A DNA stretch of 64,000 bases, taken from the NCBI GenBank assembly GCA_951394405.1, contig OX596336.1, positions 4,865,594 through 4,929,593 on the forward strand, in the 5' to 3' direction. This document shows positions 47,954 through 57,369 of this stretch, piece after piece. The position numbers were made by a program, and so were the translations under genes. Under the pieces are notes generated by a model. It had not been told where the DNA came from and ran no database searches. It was given only the letters and a program-made list of their open reading frames with translations. This DNA is from Coprinellus micaceus (taxonomy: Eukaryota > Basidiomycota > Agaricomycetes > Agaricales > Psathyrellaceae). Within the stretch, counting starts at the first letter, position 1. Each line of letters starts with the position of its first letter.

Positions 47954-48178
47954 CCCAGTAAAAACGGGAAGTCACGTCTAGGGCACGGGGAGGTCACATT
48001 TATCCAAAAAAACGTCTTTTAAGTCACCCCGTCAAAAGTGTCGTAATTTTGACCTCTGCTCGGGTTGTTGGAAGTCACCCACCAGTCACCCACCCGTCGC
48101 ATCGCGGTCTCGTCAAGGTCACCATCAGGTCCCAAATCGTTTTTTTTGCGCAAACCGTGACTTCCCGTTTTTACTGAG
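47954..48178. mobile_element. Inverted-repeat transposon (MITE-like), 225 bp
   Basis: Both ends read C(C/T)CAGTAAAAACGGGAAG followed by TCACG when read inward: a 23-bp terminal inverted repeat with one mismatch. The element is flanked by CATGATG at 47947-47953 and again at 48179-48185. Removing the element and one CATGATG gives 'ctCATGATGatccaagatc', which matches the uninterrupted ZF-C unit at about 27.68 kb. No protein is encoded. GTCAC or GTGAC occurs at least seven times inside, some near the ends, as expected for transposase-binding repeats. The superfamily is not clear from the 7-bp duplication. Confidence 0.85.
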
Positions 48179-48184
48179 CATGAT

Positions 48185-48290
48185 GATCCAAGATCAACCC
48201 TTGTCGTGGTGGGTGACAGCGAGCGCCGTGTGCTGTCACCATTCTCATGTTCCTTTAGGCGCTCAAACTGAAAAGGGTCTGGATTCGACT
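48185..48290 (+). repeat. Dispersed repeat R1, copy b
   Basis: 'gatccaagatcaacccttgt', 'gacagcgagcgccgtgtg', 'tgtcaccattctcatg' and a changed motif AGGCGCTCAAA. It matches copy a closely and begins right at the transposon's target site. Confidence 0.6.
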
Positions 48291-50249
48291 ACATCGACTG
48301 ACCCGCCTTGTTGAAGGCAGAACGGGAACCTCCACGTTCCTCGGAATGATTGTATGTAGGGAATGGATGATTTATTTACACCTAGGAGAGCTCGTTGGAG
48401 AAACGCAAGAGACCCGACTGTGACTTGACCTTTCGTACATCGGAAGACTCTTCATACGATCAACCGATGCAAGTTAGCGACACCCCTGCATCCCGATGAC
48501 CAGTTTGACGTTGGAAAGAGGCAACCCAGACTCACCACGCCTCCGCACTAGGCAACGATCGACAAATCCAAGGAAGATGAGCTACGGGTTGGCTGGTTTC
48601 TTTGGCTGGGTGTTCTCGAGGGGAGAGAACATCACGGGCGATGGGCGTGGATCTCTATTACGAGGCGAGTGAAAGCGGATCCAGAATTTCTTCCCTGAGG
48701 TGGACATGGCTTCGCACCACGAGCTGGCATTATCGACCCTAGTTAACCATGATGGGACGAATGCATATCATACCTCCGATCGATAGTAGAGAGCGCCCAT
48801 GCCCGCCCAAAGTTGGTCCGATATCTTCGGAGTCGTCAACGGGCGCTTCACCTCTGACGAAGTCTATTCTCGTTTCCATTTTATTTACCTCTCGTACTTT
48901 CGTTCCTCTGACTCGTCGTGTTATGGTTTCGTATGGGCGTCGAGAACGGGGGTTTCGGTAGTAAACACGTACAAGCAGTCGTGTATCACGCACGTCTGTA
49001 TCTACCTGGGTTCGTCTTTCCTCTCTCGAACTCCAGATCTCTCGCCGTCCGTCTCCCGCGTCCCGCGCAGCTCAGATCTCATTTATCGTAAGCCCCGCAT
49101 CGAGCCACAGACTTGCCAGTGCCGCATCCGGGTCTCGTATCGAGCATCCCTTTGACTCTCTGCATGGGACTTCATGACCAACAACTCCCGTACTCCTAGT
49201 TCAAATCGATCATCCTTGGGACTATTATTCCCCCCAGAACGTCAGAGGTGACTTTACGACCATTGGGCCAGTTCCATTTGCCACAGCCTTTCCCCCTGCC
49301 CCTAACCCCTACGCTCGCGAGAACCGGTCTGATCTCTCCAAAAAACGACGCCGACAAAGTTAGGTGCCATAATAGAAAGAACATTCTTATCTATACCAAT
49401 GTCATCGATGCCGACCTGAAAGCCCGCCCGAGCTCATCTCATCTCAATCCTGCTACCAGGCAGCGGGTTGGACGGGGAGTGATTCTTTTTTTGAATGATG
49501 AATTGTTGCATTCGTGTGGCGTTGCTTTGCTACTTCGCTCGCAGAGCGCTCAGCGGACTGCGGAAGTAAAGCCATCCTAAGTCCAGGCCGAGGAGCGAGG
49601 GAGCAATCAAGGCAACGATAGACTGTAGGGTGTATCAGATGTATCAGATCTCATATCGAAAAGTAGAGGGAGGAAGCAAAGAAGTATCGAGGAAGTGATG
49701 ATCAATGGAATCATGGGCGCGAAACATAAAATAACATACTCTCTCCTAAGATATGCATTCTTGAATTGAGGGTAACCACGTTGAGGCGACTCTCTTTCAA
49801 ACCGCGTTAAGCGCGCATTCTTGCGTGGTCTTTCGCTGAACAGTCGGAAATGTGCCCGCACAATGCAGTTGAACGAAAGAAAACCTAGCACGACTTCCAA
49901 GATACGGGTCCAGCGGAGTCCCCGAGTTGACGAGCACTTCAAAGCTCACAGCACGCGACTTGGGCGCCCGGGAACGCGTTGGACAGTACACAGAGGAAGG
50001 GGAGGAAAGCCAAGAGGATTGCGACTCTCGTAACTGGTTGTGACCTTTCAAAACGCTAGTGCAGCCTACACAGTGTGAGCGCCAGTGTTCGTTTCAATGG
50101 CGAGTAATGCCGACACGGGGGCGGAGGCGGTGGAGTTGGACATGGCCAAGTCAATCAAATGCCGGGACGTATACGTTATGCCCTTTGTCACCTTGATGGG
50201 GGGGTCGTAGACGGGTATAGACCGCCGTAGGTAGTACCCAGGCAAAAGG

Positions 50250-50255
50250 TATAAA
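50250..50255 (+). promoter_or_regulatory. TATA box of ZF-D
   Basis: TATAAAGGTCGAG, 91 bp upstream of the ATG, aligned with the other three ZF genes. Confidence 0.75.
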
Positions 50256-50340
50256 GGTCGAGCCTAAGTGCTTCAACCAGTATCCCAACAGCCACTTTCA
50301 ACACACTCTCCACTCTCTACCCACCGATCCCATTCCCAAC

Positions 50341-50821
50341 ATGCGATTCAGCGCTATCACCCTCCTTCTCGCGGCCCTGGCCCCTCTGTACGTGACTCGA
50401 CGTCGAGGAGATGAACACCTTGCTGACCACATTCTTTTACAGAGCCCTCGCCCACTACAGTGACGACTCTCTCGCTGCGCGAGATTACGACGATGTTGTC
50501 CTCGACGCTCGTGAGGTGTTCGAAGAACTCGGATTCCACGCACGCGCCCTTCAAAGCGCGGCCTTGTCTGCTCGACGCCTCGAGCACCTCGAGGTTCGCA
50601 TGGCCGGGCTCGAGGAGGCTCTGGAACTCGAAGCTAGGGATAAGAACCTCTACAAATGCCCCAAGTGCTCCAAAGCTTTCGCAACCCTAGCTCAGCTCCA
50701 GGTGCGTTGACAGACCTGCTCTGAGAGTCGCGTTACTGACTATGTACCACTTCAATAGGCTCACACAAAGACTGCGCACCCACCAAAGCCTAATCCATCC
50801 CCCAGGGAGAGGGGCCGCTAA
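50341..50821 (+). CDS. ZF-D: predicted secreted protein with one C2H2 zinc finger
   Basis: Exons 50341-50387, 50443-50701 and 50759-50821 (introns 55 and 57 nt) give 122 aa. The signal peptide MRFSAITLLLAALAPLALA is followed by an acidic DDSLAARDYDDVVLD segment, a coiled-coil-prone helix, and the finger with ligands Cys88, Cys91, His104 and His109. The tail is PPKPNPSPRERGR. It is the closest relative of ZF-C: the mature proteins differ at one residue in exon 2 and a few in the tail. If intron 2 is retained the protein stops two codons later (after VR), losing both histidines. Confidence 0.9.
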
Positions 50822-51223
50822 ATTGGCTGAACGTATTGCGGCGATGGACCGTCCACCACGATTACTGGCAGATTCTTGAAGGCGTGCGTATCCAACATCT
50901 TCCTTGCTCTGGAAGTCCTATTCCATGCATCCGCCGTGTCTCTTCCAATCCTGTACCCATTCGTAGTGTCTACCCGTAGTAATCTGCTTATACATTCCCT
51001 GAAAATTTCAGTGGCATCCTCACCCGTATATCTTCGTTTCGATGCATGCATTGTGGCCATATTACCCCGAGAGGTTCACAAGGGCAGTTATCTCCGGGCG
51101 ATTACCCAAACCCTCCTCCGTCGGCGGCTGAATGGTGGCCACCCTCGCGCAAAATTCAAATCGAGCGTCGAGGCCGTTATATGACCTGCTCCATCCAACG
51201 CGGGGTGGTGAGCCGTGAAGCGA

Positions 51224-51240
51224 CGAGGGTGACTTCCTCG
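51224..51240 (+). other. Small hairpin in the 3' flank of ZF-D
   Basis: CGAGG, a 7-nt loop, then CCTCG. The counterpart of the hairpins after ZF-A and ZF-C. Confidence 0.35.
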
Positions 51241-51644
51241 TTCATCCTATCAACGTACTGGACGTCGTCGCATGAGAACTTGCACCTACCGTTCAGGCGG
51301 TTCTTGTGGTGTACGCGTGAGAGGCACTTGCCGGCCACTAGCTGTGCTTGTGCCCTCTGGGAATGACAAGGTTCGAGGGAAGCTAGAGCAAAGAATCGGG
51401 ATTGTTACAAGATACCGGGTAAGTTATATTTACATGGAATAATAGTGATGGAAGCGCGGGGTTGAATGGTGCGACAATAGAATGCTTTGAGTGAACGCGA
51501 TCTCACCGGTCTGTAATTAAACCCTCAGAATTGCGTGTTGAACGGAGGGGGGCCAAGTCAAACTCACCTTGGCATAAGAAACTGGGTAACCTTGCCCACC
51601 ATTACCAGGGTCTCGATCGCTGCGGCGCTGGCAGTCTGGGACGA

Positions 51645-52460
51645 CAAGGTTCAGTGTTCCGCTGAGGGTGGGTGGGGAAGAAGGGGAGATTAGCCCGCGT
51701 GTGGCGGCTATAGGGGTACGGGAAGGAGGCGAATGAACGAGGAACCCGGGGAGTTCACGTACGATTCTGCCAAGGGCTGAGAGAAACCCCGCATGGTTTG
51801 AGCGAGGGCGAAGGAAAGGCCCACACCGGACTGAACTCGAGCGGAAGGAAGGCATGAACATGGGGTTCAGGGATGAAAACAACCGAACACGAAAAATGGG
51901 GGGACTTTGATCCATATCTCCTGGGTTCGCGAACCGCCAATGTAAGAGAGAAGAGAAGAGTGTCTGAAACGTGAAACCTTTCCAAGGTCAACCTTCCAAA
52001 GAGACGGGAACCGTCAACGAAGAGAAAGTCTCGGCGATTTGAGAAAGGAGAGAACTCAAGCGAGGAAGAAAGAAACCCCCACATCAACCTCAGACTGGTC
52101 GAAGTAACAAGCGTCCTCGTCCCTGGTCAAGCGTGCCGTGGGATGCGTTGTCGAGGATCACCTATGAGAGCCTAGAGAGTAATGTGGATGGGAGAGTATG
52201 GACCGCCATGTCGATTTGGGTTCGGAACGTCTGAATCGGCGACTGGCGACTGACTCTGACTCGGGACACCCTTTCGAGTGTCCGTCCTCGCTCACGCCAT
52301 GTCAGGCCAAGGCGCATACTCGCCCAAGACAATATCGCCCGCAGGGTACACCGCAGAAACGCCCAGTGCAAAGAGTCCAGTACGAGGCCGGAGAAACGAC
52401 GAAGAGAGTAGGAGACGACGTCGACAACGGACAAGCGTGTTGGTGGGAGCGACGACAGTG
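51645..52460 (+). repeat. Segmental duplication matching 34370-35200
   Basis: 'aaggttcagtgttccgc' at the left, a reverse-strand RRDFLFVDGSRLF pattern in the middle and 'gatcacctatgagagccta' at 52156. It directly follows the ZF-D unit. Confidence 0.65.
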
Positions 52461-52559
52461 AAAGGCCCCCCTTGATGACCGCTGAAGAGACCGGGATTTC
52501 CCTGTCAGCTCGGGAGAGCACATTCCATGGGTTGTTCAGTCGAAGAGATGGAATAGAAT

Positions 52560-53235
52560 ACGCCGACAGTTGTGATCCTAGCGAAGAGGTGAACGAAGAG
52601 GCGATCCGCGATCGGTTCTGCCTGCGGTACATAGCTTGAAGAATTCGGTCTCTAGCGCACTCCAATCGGGGCCAGAGTCTACGAGCGGACTCACATCTGG
52701 AATCCAAAGGATGCGCGGGAGTCAAATGAATATTGTCAACGATTATCACCAAGGCAAGGAAACGCACCAGAGTCAAACGCCGGTTCCTCCTTCCGCTCAA
52801 CCCAAATCGGATCCCACTCCTATATCGCAGACCCTTCAACCCGTATACTCGTCAAGCAGAGTCTTCAACTCCCCCTCGCTTTCGTTCAGCTCGACGACGA
52901 TGCGTCATTCTTCCGTGCAGTAGGACTGCGCTGGATCGTTGTGCCTGTGCCAGACGCCGATTCCGATTCCGATAGAAAAGCACGAGATGGACAGAAAAAA
53001 GAGGGACATGAGCCCACGAATTCGTCAAGAGCGCCCATACACGGCGGGGATAATGATTGTCCAAGACTAACCTTCGTCGTCGTTGATGATAGCGAGCTCG
53101 CTGTGTCGTCACCATTCTCACGCATCGATCCCCGTGCTGATCGCGTTGCGTTGGGCGCTTAAAGTGGAAGGCGTGCCCGTGGGCGATTGGCAGACGCCGT
53201 ATAGAAGCCAGGGAGAGGAACCCCGTCATGGTTAG
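52560..53235 (+). repeat. Subtelomeric repeat including R1 copy c; inverted at 62480-63215
   Basis: 'aacgaagaggcgatccgc' and 'caatcggggccagagtctac' at the left are reverse-complemented at 63.05-63.15 kb. The right part holds R1 ('gtccaagactaacc', 'gtgtcgtcaccattctcacg', GGGCGCTTAAA at 53153-53163). Open frames on either strand here are not conserved in sense between the two copies. Confidence 0.7.
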
Positions 53236-53384
53236 AATGGTCTTGAGAGACTTTTTTACGCCTGGAAGAGCTAGCCGAATGAACACGAGAGATTCGGCTG
53301 CGACTTCACAATCCTTCAGCGGACTCTCCCATTCTCCCGTGATCAACCAGCGAGAAGAGTCAGATGGATTAAGTACACACTTAC

Positions 53385-53709
53385 ATCTTCCCGCTTCTCG
53401 CATTGACACGGTCTTTTGGAATCCAAACCCTGTCGCACCCACGAAGGTCAGGCCCACGATGTGAAGAGCGCCGGTGGCTTTGACCGCGATGAAGGCTGGA
53501 TCTGGCAAGTAGTGGTCTGAGACACGGCCATTTGACTCCCAGACCCGTTGCGCAGGCTTGACTCGGTAATTGCGGCCCTGTATCACCCTTCCTTTCTCTT
53601 GAAAGGCGGGAGGTAGAATCCGCAAGCCCATCCACTTTACCACACGCGACTCACACAATGCACGTTCGATTGGCTCTCGCACAACAGACTGGTGGTTACC
53701 CGAGCTCAT
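53385..53709 (-). CDS. Possible gene, first exon only (weak)
   Basis: An ATG at 53709 opens 108 residues (MSSGNHQSVVREPIERAL..., RVIQGRNYRVKPAQRVW, HIVGLTFVGATGFGFQ) with well-mixed composition, ending at a consensus donor GTAAGT. Reading on through the donor stays open to 52852 but enters repeat R1. No family is recognised. It lies exactly between repeat R1 (ending at about 53235) and the CZ-2 duplication. In the matching CZ-1 flank an 18-bp gap removes the ATG region. Confidence 0.3.
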
Positions 53710-53823
53710 GAGATGAACGGTGCCGCGTGCTTTGACCGTGGTTAAACCTCGATCAATTGTGGGAGGAACGCGTTTGGCAAAGCCAAGTACGCCATGAGGT
53801 AGAATACAAAGATCTCATTCGGC

Positions 53824-53843
53824 CATTGAGGCACGCCTCAATG
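53824..53843. promoter_or_regulatory. Perfect palindrome upstream of CZ-2
   Basis: CATTGAGGC, AC, GCCTCAATG: 9-nt arms with a 2-nt spacer, 62 bp upstream of the TATA box. The CZ-1 copy has one mismatch in an arm. It could be a site for a dimeric regulator. Confidence 0.45.
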
Positions 53844-53905
53844 CAGAACAACCACACATTCGCTTTGATATCCCGTCATATCAAAGCCACGATGTCGAGC
53901 TAAAG

Positions 53906-53911
53906 TATAAA
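53906..53911 (+). promoter_or_regulatory. TATA box of CZ-2
   Basis: TATAAA 132 bp upstream of the ATG at 54038. The matching site in CZ-1 is TATCAA. Confidence 0.6.
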
Positions 53912-54037
53912 TGGCTACCCTCGAATATGTGCCCTCCCACCAACTAAACTCCACTCTAATCGACATTGCATCCCCTCCTACGCCACACACCCCATACCAC
54001 CTTCGAATTCGCAACCATCCAATCACCTCAATATCCA

Positions 54038-54729
54038 ATGGACCGAACTTTACCACAGCCTCGAGTTTCGTTTTTTCCCGAGGACGCGCTGGGGCGCGTA
54101 ACGCTACCCTCTCTCAATCCATCCCGGGCCTCAACGACTACCGAGAACATGAACTCGCTCTTCCACTCAGACGGAGATGGGAGGATAAGGCTACCCGTTC
54201 CCGTTCCCACTACTCCCGTTTCCGCTTCCGTTTCAAGGCAACTCGCAGTTGAGAGGTACATAGCAGCTACTGCGAATACTGACCAACACGGCGTTGTTGC
54301 CACGCCTGACCCGACCAGTGCAACCGCCGCTCGCTCGGACGACCTGGGGGCGGTGGGTGTCCCAGACGATCTCGTTATGCCGCGTCTCCTCCGCCCGGTC
54401 GGGATTAACAAAGCGAGGGGCCCGAGGGAGTACAGGTGCATCGGGCGGGGGTGCGTATCGGAGTTTGCGGGGAAGGAGGCGTTGTTGCGTGAGTCATTTT
54501 TTCTTTACATTTTATCCCCCTCACTCTCTCTGGTTTCACGATATGTGCTGATGATGTTATGTACACAGGGCACGTCAGGGAGTATCACTACGGATGGCCT
54601 GGAGGTAGGATTACGGGACTCGTTGGGCAGGACGCGTACGAGGGGCGGGTGCATTATGAGATGTATCATAAGTTGTATGTGGAGAAGGGGTACAGGGGTC
54701 CTCGCATCCACGGAATCCCAGTGCGCTGA
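54038..54729 (+). CDS. CZ-2: protein with one C-X4-C zinc finger
   Basis: Exons 54038-54488 and 54569-54729 (intron 80 nt) give 203 aa. There is no signal peptide. The finger has Cys134 and Cys139 (YRCIGRGC), Phe143, Leu149, His152 and His157 (HVREYH): C-X4-C-X3-F-X5-L-X2-H-X4-H. The intron is phase 1 and splits Arg151, immediately before the first His. The N-terminal two thirds are Ser/Thr/Pro-rich. The aromatic C-terminus (WPGGRITGLVGQDAYEGR) is shared with CZ-1. The ATG is chosen because upstream in-frame sequence has no ATG and the alignment with CZ-1 becomes protein-like from here. If the intron is retained, the histidine half is replaced by a hydrophobic tail. A nuclear role is a guess. 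Confidence 0.82.
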
Positions 54730-57369
54730 GCTGGACCCCGAGTCGACGGGTCCGACATGTTCTACGTATGTGTGGTTAGAGGGTGGGACGGCTTTGGATT
54801 TTGTATGTACATCTAGCTGAGAGTTATAATATAATATACCGGAACGCGCTTGAGGTTACCGTCAGGTCGACTACTAACGACTCGCATTACACGGACGCAC
54901 CAAGTTCGAAAGCGAGGTTCGGTTACGACTGGACCGGGGTAATTCCCGTGGAAGGCCCCGTATTAATTGAGAAGGGACGGCGTCTAGCCAGTACCACATA
55001 GTAATTTACGGAACAAGGACGTACGTTGGACGCGATAGGAAGAGCGCAATCCGTCCATTAATATCTACTTGCCGTGTTCTACCCAGCCCGCTTCGTCGTT
55101 CGATCATTTGAGGCTGGTTCGCGTACCTTCGTCCATACGAGGGTCTTGGAGACGGAGACAGGCCTTGAACTCGCACGTAGTGAGGTAGCGAGGATCTCGA
55201 GCGGCGAGTACGCGCCGTCTCCCTGGGTATCTGCGGCAAAGATGTGAGGTGCGGGGTCGAGCGGGTTTGGACGGTGCGAAGTGGCGGATATCCGCCCGTG
55301 TCGCAATGGCAATCGCAATAGTTTGAATGGATACGCCGTCTCAGAACCCTACGTGAATACCTGCACCTCGAATGACCTTTGGGATCTCCCCTCCAAGTTC
55401 GATGGTCGAACGTGAACGGGACGAGCGTGTCTCACGTCATTCGGGGCCACTGCGTATGAACCTCATTCGCACTCGGGACGTTTGGGAGCGCTGGAGAGGG
55501 CCCGTATCTTGAGCGCGCGGTAACAGGGACTGTTTCGTTTCCGAGAAGAGTACGGTTCTGTGCGTCGGGGGCTCGGAGGGTACACTTACTTTGAGTCTCC
55601 CGGCACTTCTGTGATCAGCGCCGGGAAGTGCGTCGCGGGGTCGGCGATTAGTGTCGTGTTTCGATGAGTGTTACCGAGGTGTGTAGCGTACGACGCGCGT
55701 CTTTGTATCTTTATGTCGCCGCTCGCGTTTGAGTGAGTACGGGGACTGGGTGGTACGTTACGCACACGAGGTATTTGTGGTGTATTTGGACGCGATTGCG
55801 GGGATGAACAAGTCGGTGACGTTGGACGGGTATAGCAAGGGTATAGATGGATATTTACCATACCGCCTTTACACTCGCTCTACTCGAGTAGACCGTTGGG
55901 ACGTATGTGCGAGTACCGGATTTCGATTTGTCCCGGCGGTTTTGCGCGATTTGAGCCGACGATTTGAGCTGACGGTTTATTTGCGTTTGTGAATTAAGTG
56001 TACGGCGTCATCTGAATCTTGCGATTTGTGCGACGGGTACTTGGTGTTCTACGTGCGGATGGGGCTTGGGTCTCGGATACCCTTGAGTACTCGGGGCGTA
56101 TCATCGAGAGGGGGAAACTGTGCGGGATTCGTTTTCGGCGAATACGAATGAGCGGCTGGGTCTCTGATGTAGCTGGGGAAGGGTCGGAATCGTGGAAACG
56201 AGCCTGTCGGGCTAATGCGAGCTTCGGTGGTGTGTGTCGCTCGAAATCGTTGAGGAGAGTCGGGTGTGTGGGTGCGGGACGAGTATTCTACGCGGGTATA
56301 TTGTGTAACGCCGTGTCGAATGCAGGGGCGACGTTATCTCATAGTACGCCTGTGGTCGAGTATACGACCTGCATGTCAGCGGTCTGAGATCTGGCCTCGG
56401 TCATGGGGAAGTGTTCAGACGTGATAACGCGACGGTTGAGGTGTACGAAGCGGGTGAATCGTGCGGTTGGTTTGGTGGGTAGAGGCGTTCCATTTGTGAC
56501 GGGATCGGGCGATTTTTCGGGGTCGGTGGGGTCGTGAGAGGAGGATGGATATTTGGTGGGAGGTTTTGGTGGTGTGTGTAGTGCCGACCTATGCAGGAGA
56601 GGGAGGTGTATGCAGACCGAGACAATGGGGCAATGGAAAGCGCTAATATTCGAGCAAGTCGACAACGAGCTCGGTGTCGAGCGTTGGAGAAGCTGTGCCG
56701 TGGTCGAGTCGGGGTTCAGGAATTGAGTGTGGACCGGTTGGAATGTGGGTCTCGGATATAGGGAAATGCTCAGAAGGATCGATAATGTGGTGAACGTTTA
56801 GAGGAACGCGATCGAGCGAGATTTGTCCGAGCGAGGGCGGTTCCGGGAGTACAAAGGCCCGCTCGAACAGCCCACCGCTCACACAGCTGTCCCATACAAC
56901 GTTCCCATTCGCCAGCACAATATCACTCTCGTCAACCCTTCCCTTCCTCCCTCCCTCGATCTTCGCTCTTTCTCCTCCTCACCCACCGGAGTCAACGGCT
57001 ATCTCCGACTCGGCCGAGCGGCATGACGCCGGCACGTGCCCACCCGCACAGACCAGCGTGGAAACGTTGACGCGTGACAGGGAAATCGCGGGCCTCGCAT
57101 CGTCAACAACGCCGTTCTCTTTCAGCGTCACCACCACCACCACCCACAACGCGTGTCTCCTCCTCCTTCCTCCTCCTCCTTCTCCCCATCCTCTCCATCC
57201 TCCTTGCTCTGTCCTCGTTACTTGGTCTGGGATATAGAAGAGAATAGGGCGAGAGTGTAGATCTGAATAGGTACGTTTAGGAAGGAGGAGGGAAGGCGAG
57301 GAAGGCGGAGGAAGGAGGGAGAAGGATGGACACAGGAGGCTGATACGATCTCTTCGGTTTTAGGATAGG
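54730..57369. other. 3' flank of the CZ-2 unit and upstream of the PWWP gene
   Basis: To about 55880 this is duplication. At 56918-56643 a minus-strand frame without ATG (DIVLANGNVVWDSCVSGGLF..., ending VVDLLEY) and at 56665-56339 a second frame share an (P/T)SEHFP segment and DNA blocks ('agggaaatgctcaga' against 'ggggaagtgttcaga'). They look like two diverged copies of one exon, function unknown. 57.1-57.37 kb is C/T-rich, then purine-rich, and probably holds the PWWP promoter. Confidence 0.35.

Larger units (their letters stand above)
47578..51610 (+). repeat. Segmental duplication, unit carrying ZF-D
   Basis: Direct copy of 27268-30870. It differs by a 225-bp transposon insertion (47954-48178) and many substitutions, and continues at 51645 into a block that matches 34370-35200. 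Confidence 0.8.
53690..55880 (+). repeat. Segmental duplication carrying CZ-2
   Basis: Direct copy of 43900-45500, with about 450 bp of extra sequence at 54.87-55.33 kb. It contains the CZ-2 promoter elements and gene. Confidence 0.8.

Noticed and set aside
48001..48120. Regularly spaced GTCAC motifs, considered as a CRISPR-like or tandem array
   Set aside because: Spacing is irregular, they lie inside a transposon with terminal inverted repeats, and the host is a eukaryote.
28616..49580. A pair of similar open frames upstream of ZF-C (28616-28882) and ZF-D (49248-49580), both ending in AEVKPS
   Set aside because: The frames match between copies, but most base differences change the amino acid, so there is no sign of protein-level selection. 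Best read as non-coding duplicated flank.
52162..52839. 225-codon minus-strand frame in the duplicated block
   Set aside because: The matching block at 34.8-35.2 kb does not keep the frame. It lies across repeat borders.
44993..55861. Minus-strand frames downstream of CZ-1 (45502-44993) and CZ-2 (55861-55586), with a possible shared short intron
   Set aside because: The reading is broken in the CZ-2 copy, and changes between copies are mostly protein-altering.
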